From positions 2,542,001 to 2,606,000 of the forward strand of contig NZ_JAUTAY010000001.1 of NCBI RefSeq assembly GCF_030818795.1: a stretch of 64,000 nucleotides of DNA. Reading direction: 5' to 3'. A program made the translations under genes and the position numbers. Of the stretch, positions 36,026-45,000 are shown piece after piece. How positions within the stretch are numbered: position 1 is the stretch's first letter; each line of letters opens with the position of its first letter. Origin of the DNA: Microbacterium sp. SORGH_AS_0862. GTDB taxonomy: Bacteria; Actinomycetota; Actinomycetes; Actinomycetales; Microbacteriaceae. The notes beneath the pieces were generated by a model. It was not told where the DNA came from, did not search any database, and saw only the letters and a list, made by a program, of their open reading frames with translations.

Positions 36026-37573
36026 TCACTGCGAGAAGCCGTATGTGGCGGCGAGCGACCGTAGCTCTTCCACGGACGAGATGCCGAGTTTGCGGTACGC
36101 ACTCCGAATCTGAGACTTGACGGTGTTGACCGAGAGGTAGTGCTCCGTCGCGATCTCCTCGAGCGTCGCGTCTTTGAGGCGAACGCCGAGTACCGCCCGC
36201 TCGCGAGGTGTGAGCCTCTGAAACGGATCGCTCGCATCGACTCTGGCAGCGCGGATGATCGCATCGGCGACATCCGGTGAAAGCCTGTCGCTGTCGGCGG
36301 CGAGTTTACTCACGTCCGCACGGGGGAGCAGGACGAAGGGCGAGTACAACTCCTGCTCCGATGCGATGGATGCGGCCAGACGGAAGTCGTCGGCACCCGC
36401 GCTGATCGCAAGGCCCCGCGAGGCAGCAGCGCGTAGCGCGAGCGCTGCGACCAGCGCGCGCGGCGCGTGCGAACTGCTCGCGCTCATGAGCGAAGCCGCA
36501 TGGAGCACTCGCTCGTCGAACCCCGCGTGCGCGTCTGCCGCGATGCGCTGAACGCGCACGAGCGCGGAGACGACCTCGCCGCCGAGGTCGTCGTCGACTC
36601 CCAGGGCGTCGCGCGCGGCCGTGTGCATCCCCAGCCTCGTGAGAAGGGCATGCTTCGAAAGAGCCACGAATGCGGCGCTCTGCCCTTGCGAGGCGGAGTG
36701 CGCGATGGCCATCGCGGGCGCGTCCACGCTCACCAGCAGGCGCATGGCCTCGGCGGACGACTCCGCTAAGAGCGCGCTGAGGTACATGTGTGCATGAGCT
36801 CGCTCGCTCGCCGCCTGGAGGTCGATCAGCGAGAGGCGCGCACTGGCCTCATCGAAGGAGAGCCGGTCATAGAGAAGCAGCGCCTCCGCGAGCAGAACAA
36901 CCGCGCGGCTGCGGGGCACCCACCACTCGTCCCTCATCTCGGGGACGCGTTCCAGCCAACGTCGAGCCTCCGAGTTCCGTCCTGCCAGCGCGTGGCACCA
37001 GGCGATGGCTGCGGCACTCCGCGACTGACCCATGAGATCTCCCAGGAGCAGGGCGAGGTCATAGCTGTAGGTGTATTCGCGGAACGCGGCCCGGAGGTCG
37101 CCGGAATGCTCCCATACGTAGCCCCACGCGTACGTCATCTCCGGCAGGGCTGCCTGCATGCTCTCGCGTTCATCGGCTGCGCTTTCGTCCACGATCCGCC
37201 GCGCGCGCAGGGCGTACTGCGTAGCTTCGTCGAGGTCGCCGCTGGCGCGTGCGGCGGCCGCCCGGATGGTCAGTTGCGTGACCCGGTCGAAAGCCGACTG
37301 CGCTTCGCTGGCAGACGTGTTGCCCCGGAACTTGGTCGTGTGAGCGGCCGGATCGTCGATGATCCTGTCCAGGTACACCTTCCCCTGGATGATGCGCGAG
37401 TTGCGCCGAGCGAAATCCTCAGGGAACCGGAACAGCCACGCCTGCAGACGACGTGGTTCTACCAGCAGGGCTTCGCCCCAATGAGCCTCGATGAGAGCGG
37501 CCGCGCGGTTCCAATCGCGTGCCTCGAACAGCTCTTCGATCTGTCGGCCGATGGCATCAAACACAATCGTCAC
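36026..37573 (-). CDS. LuxR-type regulator with helical sensor region
   Basis: A 515-residue protein. The last 65 residues are a LuxR helix-turn-helix (LTPRERAVLGVRLKDATLEEIATEHYLSVNTVKSQI). The rest is an all-helical region with TPR-like pairs of helices (LQAWLFRFPEDFARRNSRII and repeats), resembling the C-terminal parts of MalT/LAL regulators but lacking their N-terminal ATPase. The activating signal is unknown. It lies beside the tRNA-Thr repeats and belongs to the accessory segment. It is divergent from an SGNH hydrolase. Confidence 0.8.
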   Translation of the reverse strand: MTIVFDAIGRQIEELFEARDWNRAAALIEAHWGEALLVEPRRLQAWLFRFPEDFARRNSRIIQGKVYLDRIIDDPAAHTTKFRGNTSASEAQSAFDRVTQLTIRAAAARASGDLDEATQYALRARRIVDESAADERESMQAALPEMTYAWGYVWEHSGDLRAAFREYTYSYDLALLLGDLMGQSRSAAAIAWCHALAGRNSEARRWLERVPEMRDEWWVPRSRAVVLLAEALLLYDRLSFDEASARLSLIDLQAASERAHAHMYLSALLAESSAEAMRLLVSVDAPAMAIAHSASQGQSAAFVALSKHALLTRLGMHTAARDALGVDDDLGGEVVSALVRVQRIAADAHAGFDERVLHAASLMSASSSHAPRALVAALALRAAASRGLAISAGADDFRLAASIASEQELYSPFVLLPRADVSKLAADSDRLSPDVADAIIRAARVDASDPFQRLTPRERAVLGVRLKDATLEEIATEHYLSVNTVKSQIRSAYRKLGISSVEELRSLAATYGFSQ

Positions 37574-37782
37574 CCCCGAGACCGCTTCGGCGCCGTTCGG
37601 GCGGGCGTCCTATCCGTGCTCCGACAACCCCTATGTCGGTCCGTTCGACCCTATCAGCGGGGCGATCTGGGGGCTGCTGACTCTCGTAGATCGGGCACGG
37701 TAGCCGGCGTCTGCGAAGACGAGCGTGCGGATAACGGGCTCGTGGGAGTGGTCCCCCAGGAGGTGCAACGTAGGCTGTAACG

Positions 37783-38469
37783 GTGCGTTGGTTCTGGGGG
37801 ATCGTCGCTGCGGTCGTGTTGATCGCCGCTGGCGGGGTGGCTGGGTATGTGATCGCTTCGCACCGAGACGCGCCAGTTGCTGTGCCTCCGGCCGGTTCGC
37901 GCGTCGTGTTCTTCGGCGACTCGTGGACCGCCGGGTATTGGTCGGATCCCCTAACGGGAGGATTCGCGTACTTGACCGCCAATGTGTTCGGGTGGGACGC
38001 GGTCGTGCTCGGCGAGGCGGGTACAGGGTTCATTCAGAAGGGCCCCAACCCGCCGGAGGATGAGTCCTATCCCACGCGCGCAAAGACACTTCCCATCGAC
38101 GAGGATGTTCCGCTGGTGATCCTCGAAGGGTCCATCAACGACACAACATTGAATGAGGCAACCACCTCCAACCCGACGGTGGATCGGCTTCGCTTCGCAG
38201 TTGAGTCCACGCTGGCGAGCTTGCGCCGCGCGTACCCAAACGCGCGGATCATCGCGCTCGGCCCCACTGGAGGTGATCCGGTCCCCGAGCTCGACGCGAT
38301 GCTGCGGCAGATTTATGCGGCGGAGAATGTCTCATACATTGATGCAGTCGACTGGATCACCGAGGATATGCCTTGGGCACTTGGCGATCCTTATCATCCC
38401 TCATCGCGCGGACATGCGTATTTCGCGGGGCGGCTCGTGGATGCACTTCAAGCGGTGTACTCGCCGTAG
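37783..38469 (+). CDS. SGNH/GDSL hydrolase with N-terminal membrane anchor
   Basis: A 228-residue protein with an N-terminal hydrophobic helix (FWGIVAAVVLIAAGGVAGYV) and an SGNH catalytic domain: FFGDSWTAG (Ser47), GEAGTGF, EGSINDTT (block III Asn) and DPYHPSSRGH (catalytic Asp and His). It would hydrolyse an ester outside the cell, for example removing acetyl or acyl groups from a surface glycan. An acyltransferase pseudogene follows, so the two may once have formed an O-acylation/deacylation pair. GTG start at 37783. Confidence 0.85.
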   Translation: MRWFWGIVAAVVLIAAGGVAGYVIASHRDAPVAVPPAGSRVVFFGDSWTAGYWSDPLTGGFAYLTANVFGWDAVVLGEAGTGFIQKGPNPPEDESYPTRAKTLPIDEDVPLVILEGSINDTTLNEATTSNPTVDRLRFAVESTLASLRRAYPNARIIALGPTGGDPVPELDAMLRQIYAAENVSYIDAVDWITEDMPWALGDPYHPSSRGHAYFAGRLVDALQAVYSP

Positions 38470-38596
38470 ATGTTCAGCATTTCGCTGGATTGGTGACGCG
38501 GTACTCCCTAACCGCCTGCCCAGTCCCGCTTCTGCTCCGCGCTCTTAAAGTCTGCCCGCGCTCTCGAAGATCGTGGGCGCGAGAGAGTACCGACGT

Positions 38597-39608
38597 CTAG
38601 TGAACGAACTTGGCGGTGGACCCGCTAAACAATGTCCCCGTCGGATTCCATGCGAAGAGCCACTCGAGTACCGGGTACCGATCAGTCAGCCAGCTGATGA
38701 TCAATGGCGGCACAAAACCTAGCACGAGCGCGACTCCGAGCATGGGCCATGGCTCAACGCTTCCTGCGAAGCGCAGGTATCCGAGCGGGAACATGATGAA
38801 GGGGACGTGCAGCACGTAAAGCCTGACCGTGCGGCGGCCGATGTAACGAAGGAAAGCGCACCATCGCGTCGACGCGAAGATGGCCACGCATCCGGCCGCG
38901 CCGAGGAAACCCGCGACGTAGAGCGGCATCTGCCAGACCGCGATCGACAGGCGTGCGATCCCGAGCGTCCCGGCGGCGCTCAGGGCGATGGCCGCTCCGA
39001 GAAGGAAGATACTCGTCCACCTGCGTCGGACGAACGCTGCGAGGGCCGGCAGATGCGGTCCGAGTGTCACACCGATGAAGAAGGCGGCTGCGTTGCTGAA
39101 GAACCGCGGACCTTCGCCGGTCGATAGGAAGGCTCCGGCCATGATTAGTGCGAACACGATCACGAGGGGAGGGATACTCCGCGTCGCGAGGGCGAGCAGG
39201 TAGTAGACGAAGAGGTAGGCGAGGAACCACAGATGATCGCCGGGCCGGGTGAAGATCAACCAGAAAATCTGGCTCCGGGTGGAATCCGAAGTTCTCGTAC
39301 CAGTGCGCCGCTACCCAGAACATGATGATCGCCCACAGCAGGTAGGGATAGAGGACTCGCCTCACCTTGCCCGAGAGGTAGATCCACGGTCCCTTCGCGA
39401 GTGATCTCGTGACGAGAAGACCCGACAGGATGAAGATGATCGGCCTTCTTAGCGGCGTGATGATCACTCCCAAAGTGTCCAATTTGTTGAAGGAGTGCTC
39501 GGAGTACACGCCAGCTAGGACGACGGAGTGGAACAGAATGACGAGGATGATCGCGAGTCCCCTGAGGACATCCATCCAGTCCACGCGGGTGGAGCTCGAG
39601 GTGAACAA
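38597..39608 (-). pseudogene. Frameshifted membrane acyltransferase (Acyl_transf_3 family)
   Basis: The N-terminal frame (from ATG 39608) starts with RVDWMDVLRGLAIILVILFHS and R(R)PIIFILSGLL, the signature of the OafA/NodX-type acyltransferase-3 family; the C-terminal frame contains the later helices (PGDHLWFLAYLFVYYLLAL). Each is a partial protein. Removing one base from the AAAA run at 39264-39267 restores PDFWLIFTRPGDHLWFL and joins them into one protein of about 337 residues. As written, the gene is broken. Members O-acylate surface polysaccharides or lipids. Low conservation of the remaining sequence around it fits an accessory locus. Confidence 0.8.
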
Positions 39609-39750
39609 CTGATGCCTCTCTGGTGAACACGGGGAAATCGTCGAACTCTATTCGATCGTCCCTGTCCGAGGCGAGTGACCCCGCGGTCCATAACGTCGCG
39701 GGACGGCAGGTCTCACACCGAGGCGAGGCGCGCGGTATGTGTCGCGCGCG

Positions 39751-40092
39751 TCAGAAGCCCGGAAAAAGCACTCCGGCGGTGACGGCCACGGCGAGCGCCG
39801 CCAGTCCTGCCCACGTCGCGACGACGAACGGGATGCGCTCGCGTGCGCGCAGTCTTCGACGGTTGACGGGGTCCGAGACGACCGTCGTGAGCGACGCCTT
39901 CGCGGCGGAAAGGCTCGCGTAGCGCCCCACAGGCGAGGAGAAGCGGTCGAAGGCGACGAAGCTTCCGTCGTCGTTGCGGTCGATGTAGCCGAAGAAGTCG
40001 CCGTCACGCTGAGCGACGTACAGTCCGTCGTCGACGTGGTTCCACGTGGTCCGGGATGCGGCTGCGACGAACGGCGCGAGCGTCGTCGTCAT
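39751..40092 (-). CDS. Small protein with C-terminal membrane helix, partner of DUF7882 gene
   Basis: A 113-residue protein with a globular N-terminal part (GLYVAQRDGDFFGYIDRNDDG) and a C-terminal transmembrane helix (IPFVVATWAGLAALAVAVTA). No catalytic motif. Its start overlaps the stop of the DUF7882 gene by four bases, so the two are translationally coupled; a MarR regulator is divergent upstream. Function unknown. Confidence 0.65.
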   Translation of the reverse strand: MTTTLAPFVAAASRTTWNHVDDGLYVAQRDGDFFGYIDRNDDGSFVAFDRFSSPVGRYASLSAAKASLTTVVSDPVNRRRLRARERIPFVVATWAGLAALAVAVTAGVLFPGF

Positions 40093-40415
40093 GCCGCCCG
40101 CCGGCGTGGCTGCTGCTGAGCCGCGGGAATCTCGTCGTCGATGTCGACCGTGAGTCCCGCCGTCGAACTGGCGGACTCGGCGAGGGACTGGAGGAAGACG
40201 GGGTTCAGCGACTCGGGCTCTGCGGAGGAGAAGACGAACCGTAGGGGGATCGATGAATGGATCCAGAGCGTCTCACGTCCATCCTCTCCGCGGACGTTGA
40301 GCGTGAAGGATTCCTGGCGACGCAACTTCGTGGTGGCGACCACCTTGACATGCGCCAGCAGACGATCGTTCATCTCGACCGGGGCAGTGGAGTTTGCGTA
40401 GTAGAGCTGTCCCAT
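40089..40415 (-). CDS. DUF7882-type small protein
   Basis: A 108-residue protein beginning MGQLYYANSTAPVEMNDRLL and continuing VKVVATTKLRRQESFTL, typical of a Microbacteriaceae family annotated DUF7882 (older annotations call it an ATP-dependent ligase without basis). It ends in a Gln/Arg-rich basic tail (QQQPRRRAA). The ATG at 40415 is chosen because the conserved MGxLYY start lies there; the longer frame upstream is likely spurious. Divergent from a MarR regulator, a common arrangement for this family. Confidence 0.65.
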   Translation of the reverse strand: MGQLYYANSTAPVEMNDRLLAHVKVVATTKLRRQESFTLNVRGEDGRETLWIHSSIPLRFVFSSAEPESLNPVFLQSLAESASSTAGLTVDIDDEIPAAQQQPRRRAA

Positions 40416-40513
40416 GAGGAGACCTTTCGATCGTGACGAGGCTTGTTCGATGAGGACATTACTAGGTAGGCTAGCGATATGGCAAGCAAACATTTCGCGA
40501 ATCGTGAGTTTCG

Positions 40514-41029
40514 ATGAGCGACCGCGCAATGTACTGGTACAACGCGAACGACGTGCGCCAGCAAGCAGGCAGACGAGTGCTCGACGCGCTGCGCACGTAT
40601 CGCGCCGCCGAGATGGCGATGCGCCGCCGCACCCAGGAGTCCATGGGCATGGGCGAGAACGACCTCCTCCTGCTGCAGTACCTCATGCGTGCAGCTCAAC
40701 GGGGCGGAGAAGTCTCGCCCGTCGATATCGGCAGGTACCTAGGAGTCTCGACGCCCTCGGTGACGGGGATCCTGGATCGGCTCGAGCGCAGCGGACACCT
40801 GAAGCGCAAACCGCACCCGCAGGACCGTCGGCGGTTGCTTGTCGAGACGACGGATCTCGCCCACGTCGAGGTGCGCCGCACGCTGGACGGTATGCACACG
40901 CGGATGATGGCTGCCGTCCGGTCTCTCGGCCCCGGCGATGCAGACGCCATCGTCGGCTTCCTCCATGCGATGACGGAGGCCGTGGATGCGGTCGATTCCC
41001 CCATCGGCGCTGAAGCCTCCACTGCCTGA
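40514..41029 (+). CDS. MarR-family transcriptional regulator
   Basis: A 171-residue winged-helix regulator: MGENDLLLLQYLMRAAQRGG, LGVSTPSVTGILDRLERSGHLKRKPHPQDRRR (the recognition helix and wing with the conserved DxRxR) and the dimer helices. The intergenic region with the DUF7882 gene (40416-40513) contains CTAGGTAGGCTAG, a possible operator centre at 40462-40474. It probably controls itself and the divergent DUF7882 pair. Ligand unknown. Confidence 0.85.
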   Translation: MSDRAMYWYNANDVRQQAGRRVLDALRTYRAAEMAMRRRTQESMGMGENDLLLLQYLMRAAQRGGEVSPVDIGRYLGVSTPSVTGILDRLERSGHLKRKPHPQDRRRLLVETTDLAHVEVRRTLDGMHTRMMAAVRSLGPGDADAIVGFLHAMTEAVDAVDSPIGAEASTA

Positions 41030-41084
41030 ACCACGTCTCGGGGCGCCGGTCGTGCCGGGCGTACACTCGCGCGTAGGGGGAGAT

Positions 41085-41684
41085 ATGGGCAACGTCAGGA
41101 TCCTGGGGGCCGCTTTCATCGTGGGGCTGTCGCTCGTGGTGGCGGGGTGCACAGCCACGCCCGATCCGCCACCCTCCACCAGCGCGCCGGCTCCCTCGCC
41201 CAGTACCCCGACGCCGACGGCGAGCGTCACCCTTGCGCCGAGCCCTCAGCCGCCGTCGGCGCAGATTCCGGCTGATTGCGGCGCGGTCGGATCCGCGGCA
41301 ACCCGCGCCGCGACCGTCGACCAGATGACGGAGTACGGTGATGCGGCCCAGTTCACGCGCCCAGTACCACCCGACGCGAGCCTCGTCCTCGGTTGTAACT
41401 GGATCGTCGGCGACGCAACCGGATATCTCCTCCTGATCAGCAGAGCGGATGCGGATGAGGCACAGTCCTACGCGGAGTCGACGCTGCCGAGCGAAGGGTA
41501 TTCGTGCCAGGTGGGGGACGAGCCCGCCTTCATCTGCACGCATACGATCGGCGGGACCACCTACCCCGTCGACAGCGTCGAGACGATCTACGTGCGGGAC
41601 GGTGTGTGGATCTATCAGTCGGCGTCGAACACGGACGGGGAGGCGTTGCTGACCGACCTGGTCGCTGCCGTCTGGGGGTCGTGA
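41085..41684 (+). CDS. Predicted lipoprotein with Pro/Thr/Ser-rich linker
   Basis: A 199-residue lipoprotein: lipobox LVVAGC near residue 20, a long proline/serine/threonine linker (PPPSTSAPAPSPSTPTPT) and a globular domain with four cysteines (GCNW, SCQVGDEPAFICTH). The ATG at 41085 has GGGGGAGAT before it. No family assigned. It sits between the MarR gene and a DMT transporter and need not be related to either. Confidence 0.72.
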   Translation: MGNVRILGAAFIVGLSLVVAGCTATPDPPPSTSAPAPSPSTPTPTASVTLAPSPQPPSAQIPADCGAVGSAATRAATVDQMTEYGDAAQFTRPVPPDASLVLGCNWIVGDATGYLLLISRADADEAQSYAESTLPSEGYSCQVGDEPAFICTHTIGGTTYPVDSVETIYVRDGVWIYQSASNTDGEALLTDLVAAVWGS

Positions 41685-41710
41685 ACCGTGCCCCCGCGTA
41701 GTCTCGATCG

Positions 41711-42658
41711 GTGACCTCGCCCCACCCACGTCGCCTGCCCCGACCGATCGCCCTCGCCGGCGCTGTCCTCGTAGGCGTTCTCACGGCGACCCAGGCGCAG
41801 ATCAACGGCGCGCTGGGCGCGGCGATCGGCGATGCTCTGACGGCCGCCGCCATCTCGTTCGGATCGGGCTTCCTCATCCTGCTCGCCCTCAGCGCGCTGC
41901 TGGCCGGCGGCCGCGCGGGAATCGCCCGCCTCATCGCGGGTGTTCGCGAGCGCCGCATCCCGGTATGGATGATCCTCGGCGGTGCCGCGGGAGCGTTCAC
42001 CGTCTTCACGCAGGGACTCGCGGTCGCGGCGATCGGCGTCGCGGCCTTCACTGTCGGCGTGGTCGCGGGGCAGACCGTCAACGGGGTCGTCCTCGATCGG
42101 GTCGGCTACGGTCCCGCCGGCGTCGTCGGGGTCACCATCGGACGCCTTGTCGGGGCTCTGCTCGTCGTTGCGGCGGTGGTGGTCTCACTGGTGGGTGAGG
42201 GGGCCGCATCCGTTCCGGTCTGGCTGCTCGTGCTGCCCCTGCTCGCGGGCGCGGGAATCGCTTGGCAGCAGGCGACGAACGGACGACTGCGCAACGAGGT
42301 GGGCAGCCCGTTGACGGCCACACTCGTGAACTTCGCCGGCGGCACCGTGCTCCTGGCGGCGGCGGCCGCCGTCCGGCTCGGGATCGCGGGACCGCCTCGG
42401 CTGCCGTCCGAACCGTGGCTCTACGTGGGCGGTGCCATCGGCGTCGTCTACATCTTCCTGTCGGCCGCCCTTGTCCGGCACACCGGTGTGCTCCAACTGG
42501 GGCTCGGATCGGTGGTGGGCCTGCTCGGTGCTTCCGTCGTCATCGACGCGCTCTTTCCCGGACATGCCGGGCCGCCCATCGAGGTGGCGTTGATCGCCGT
42601 GGTCGTCGCTGTCGGCGGTGTCGTCGTCGCGACCGTCCCGCGCTGGCGGCGCCGATGA
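41711..42658 (+). CDS. DMT transporter of the YdcZ (DUF606) type
   Basis: A 315-residue membrane protein with ten or so helices in two DUF606 repeats; ATQAQINGALGAAIGDALTAA and IPVWMILGGAAGAFTVF in the first half are echoed by WLLVLPLLAGAGIAWQQATN in the second. Family substrates are largely unknown, probably small metabolites. GTG start. It converges with the nitroreductase gene with no gap. Confidence 0.85.
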   Translation: MTSPHPRRLPRPIALAGAVLVGVLTATQAQINGALGAAIGDALTAAAISFGSGFLILLALSALLAGGRAGIARLIAGVRERRIPVWMILGGAAGAFTVFTQGLAVAAIGVAAFTVGVVAGQTVNGVVLDRVGYGPAGVVGVTIGRLVGALLVVAAVVVSLVGEGAASVPVWLLVLPLLAGAGIAWQQATNGRLRNEVGSPLTATLVNFAGGTVLLAAAAAVRLGIAGPPRLPSEPWLYVGGAIGVVYIFLSAALVRHTGVLQLGLGSVVGLLGASVVIDALFPGHAGPPIEVALIAVVVAVGGVVVATVPRWRRR

Positions 42659-43198
42659 TCAGCGCGGGAGCCTGCTGAGGAACGCCGCGCCGTCGATCTG
42701 CTTGATCCGTGTCTCGCGGGACAGGTCGGGTTTGCCCCCGACGTACAGCCACCCCAACAGCCGCTCGTTCTTGCGAAGCCCGTGCACCTTGGCGACGGCT
42801 TTGCTGCGGGTGTAGTGGCCCGTGCGCCAGATCACGCCCCATCCCGCCTCGTCGAGAGCGAGGCTCAGCATGTGCGCGACGCCGGACGCGACCGCCTCCT
42901 GCTCCCAATCCGGCACTTTGTCCTTCTGGATGCGCGCGACGACCGCGATCAGCAGCGGGGCGCGCAGCGGCTTGGTCGATGCGCCGTCCTTCTTCTCCGC
43001 CTTGTGTATCGCGCGTCCGAGACGCTCACGGTCTTCGCCGCGCAGCTCGATCAGCCGCCACGGTCGCAGCGACGAGTGGTCGGCCACCCGTCCCGCGGCC
43101 GCGACCATGTCGACGAGTTCGTCACGGGTCGGCGCCTCGTCGGTCACTTTGGACCACGATCGGCGCACGCGCATCGCGTCGCGTGCGCCGGTTGTCAT
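42659..43198 (-). CDS. Nitroreductase-family protein
   Basis: A 179-residue flavoprotein: VRRSWSKVTDEAPTRDELVD resembles the Arg-Arg-Ser flavin-binding start of nitroreductases, followed by HSSLRPWRLIEL and EAVASGVAHMLSLALDEAGWGVIWRTG, typical of the family. It would use FMN and NAD(P)H to reduce nitro, quinone or related compounds. Its ATG at 43198 overlaps the msrB stop (ATGA). Confidence 0.85.
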   Translation of the reverse strand: MTTGARDAMRVRRSWSKVTDEAPTRDELVDMVAAAGRVADHSSLRPWRLIELRGEDRERLGRAIHKAEKKDGASTKPLRAPLLIAVVARIQKDKVPDWEQEAVASGVAHMLSLALDEAGWGVIWRTGHYTRSKAVAKVHGLRKNERLLGWLYVGGKPDLSRETRIKQIDGAAFLSRLPR

Positions 43199-43602
43199 TC
43201 GCCGGTCTCCGGGGTGAACTCGAGCGCGATCGAGTTCATGCAATACCGGTCGCCGGTGGGCGTGCCGAAGCCGTCGGGGAACACATGACCGAGGTGGGAG
43301 CCGCAGGAGGCGCAGCGCACCTCGGTGCGCACCATCCCGTGGCTGTTGTCCTCGATCAGTTCCACGGCTTCGGGGCGGACCGACTCGTAGAAGCTCGGCC
43401 AGCCGCAGTGCGAATCGAACTTCGTCCCGCTCTGGAACAGCTCGGCACCGCAGGCGGCGCAGGCGTACAGGCCTGCTCGCGACTCGTCGAGCAGCTCGCC
43501 CGTCCAGGCGCGCTCGGTCGCGGCCTCACGCAAGACCGCGTACTTGTCTGCTCCGAGCTCCTCGCGCCACTGCTCCTCGGACTTGTTCACTGCGTAGCTC
43601 AT
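43195..43602 (-). CDS. msrB: Peptide-methionine (R)-S-oxide reductase MsrB
   Basis: A 135-residue repair enzyme. Four zinc cysteines are in YACAACGAELF and VRCASCGSHLGHVF; the catalytic cysteine is in DRYCMNSIAL near residue 121, and SHCGWPSFYE is a signature. It reduces the R-epimer of methionine sulfoxide using thioredoxin. The downstream nitroreductase is translationally coupled. The start at 43602 (MSYAVNKSEEQWREEL) is typical; the very long frame upstream is a shadow. Confidence 0.95.
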   Translation of the reverse strand: MSYAVNKSEEQWREELGADKYAVLREAATERAWTGELLDESRAGLYACAACGAELFQSGTKFDSHCGWPSFYESVRPEAVELIEDNSHGMVRTEVRCASCGSHLGHVFPDGFGTPTGDRYCMNSIALEFTPETGE

Positions 43603-43671
43603 TGGTCCTCCTTCTGTCCCATTCAACCCGACCTGCGGGGGCACTGTTCCCGTGTGACCGAGAATGAGCGG

Positions 43672-44676
43672 ATGAGCGAACTCGAGGCCGTCATCGCGCG
43701 TTACCGGCGCTTCGCCGAGGAAGAGGCGCCGGGCCGCAGCAGGCTCTACGAGAGCTGGGCGCACGCGGTGCAGACCACCCCGGAACTCGCCGCCGTCCTG
43801 GCGCGGATCCCGGCGACCCATCGGCAGCCACCCCTGGTGTTCGCCGTCAGCAGGCTTCTGGGAGCGCCGGAGACGGACGGCACGGAGTGGGGAGCATGGG
43901 TGCTCGCCCACGCCGACGCCCTCGTGGCGGAGTCCGCGGCCCGCTCGGTGCAGACGAACGAGCCCGGGCGCTGCGCCGCCCTGCTTCCCGCGCTGTCCCG
44001 GATCCAGGGTCCCGTCGCACTCCTGGAGGTCGGCGCCAGCGCAGGCCTGTGTCTGTACCCGGATCGCTACTCCTATCGCTACGTCTCGGAATCGGGCCGG
44101 GCGCGACGGCTGGATCCGATCGCCGGTCCCGCACCCGTGGTGCTCTCGTGCGACTGGAGCGGTCAGGAGGCGGAGCTGCGCATCCCGACGGTCGTGTGGC
44201 GGGCGGGCATCGACCTGCATCCGCTCGACGTCCGCTCTGCCGAGGATCGCCGCTGGCTCACGGGGCTCGTGTGGCCGGGGGAGAGCGGACGTCGGGAGCG
44301 CATCGATGCGGCACTCGACGTCGCGGCCGAAGAGCCTCCGATCCTGCACGCGGCGGATGCGGCGGCTCCCGGCGTCATCGCCGAGCTCGCGCGGGCCGCC
44401 CCGCCCGACGCGACGCTCGTGGTCACGACGCCGGGAGTCCTCGCCCACGTGCCCTGGGACGGGCGGCGTCGCATCATCGACGCGGCGCGGGCATCGGGGC
44501 GCTGGATCACGATCGACGCGCCGGGGCTGCACGACGGCTGGAGCGGGCCTATCGATTCGGTCGACTGGCCGAAGGATCGCTTCGCTCTGGCGCTGGACGG
44601 TGAGGTGCTCGCCGCGGTCGACCCGTTGGGGGCGGCCGTGGAGTGGCGTCCGGATGCGGCGGGACCGCTCGGTTAG
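43672..44676 (+). CDS. DUF2332 protein
   Basis: A 334-residue protein of the actinobacterial DUF2332 family, with landmarks ARYRRFAEEEAPGRSRLYES, LLEVGASAGLCLYPDRYSY, TVVWRAGIDLHPLDVRSAEDRRWL and LVWPGE. GASAGLC is a glycine-rich loop like a SAM-binding motif, and a methyltransferase-like fold is plausible, but the activity is unknown. The ATG at 43672 follows GAATGAGCG; an in-frame GTG at 43654 is an alternative. Divergent from msrB. Confidence 0.8.
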   Translation: MSELEAVIARYRRFAEEEAPGRSRLYESWAHAVQTTPELAAVLARIPATHRQPPLVFAVSRLLGAPETDGTEWGAWVLAHADALVAESAARSVQTNEPGRCAALLPALSRIQGPVALLEVGASAGLCLYPDRYSYRYVSESGRARRLDPIAGPAPVVLSCDWSGQEAELRIPTVVWRAGIDLHPLDVRSAEDRRWLTGLVWPGESGRRERIDAALDVAAEEPPILHAADAAAPGVIAELARAAPPDATLVVTTPGVLAHVPWDGRRRIIDAARASGRWITIDAPGLHDGWSGPIDSVDWPKDRFALALDGEVLAAVDPLGAAVEWRPDAAGPLG

Positions 44677-44685
44677 CGTTGTCCC

Positions 44686-44955
44686 GTGCCCGTGCGCGAC
44701 TCCGCATCCGACGCTCTGAGCGAGCGCGACTCCCAGCTGCTCGCCTTCGAGGCGCGCTGGCTCGGGCACACCGGCGCCAAGGAGGAGGCGATCCGCGTCG
44801 AGCTTCAGCTCGCCCCCGCGCGGTACTACCAACTGCTGGGAAGGCTGATCGATACGCAGGCCGCTCTGGCCCACGATCCGCTCCTCGTCGGCCGCCTGCG
44901 CCGCATCCGCGATGAGCGTCGGCGTGAGCGCTCGACAGCCCGCCGCGGCGCCTGA
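44686..44955 (+). CDS. DUF3263 protein
   Basis: An 89-residue actinobacterial protein. LLAFEARWLGHTGAKEEAIR and LQLAPARYYQLLGRLIDT are the DUF3263 signature, which resembles a helix-turn-helix; the C-terminus is Arg-rich (RRRERSTARRGA), suggesting nucleic-acid binding. GTG start nine bases after the DUF2332 stop. In other actinobacteria it usually precedes a LytR_C-domain gene, as here. Confidence 0.87.
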   Translation: MPVRDSASDALSERDSQLLAFEARWLGHTGAKEEAIRVELQLAPARYYQLLGRLIDTQAALAHDPLLVGRLRRIRDERRRERSTARRGA

Positions 44956-44956
44956 G

Positions 44957-44980
44957 CCTCGCTCCGCGGGCGGAGCGAGG
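44957..44980 (+). terminator. Hairpin after the DUF3263 gene
   Basis: Perfect ten-base arms (CCTCGCTCCG and CGGAGCGAGG) with a CGGG loop directly after the stop codon. Confidence 0.6.
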
Positions 44981-45000
44981 GGCTCCGGTAGCATCGTGGG

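Noticed and set aside
36026..37573. LuxR protein as a full MalT/LAL regulator
   Set aside because: No P-loop or ATPase motifs at the N-terminus; only the helical region and HTH are seen.
38597..39259. Separate 220-codon membrane protein
   Set aside because: It is the C-terminal part of the acyltransferase and begins inside it with a TTG; the one-base shift explains both frames.
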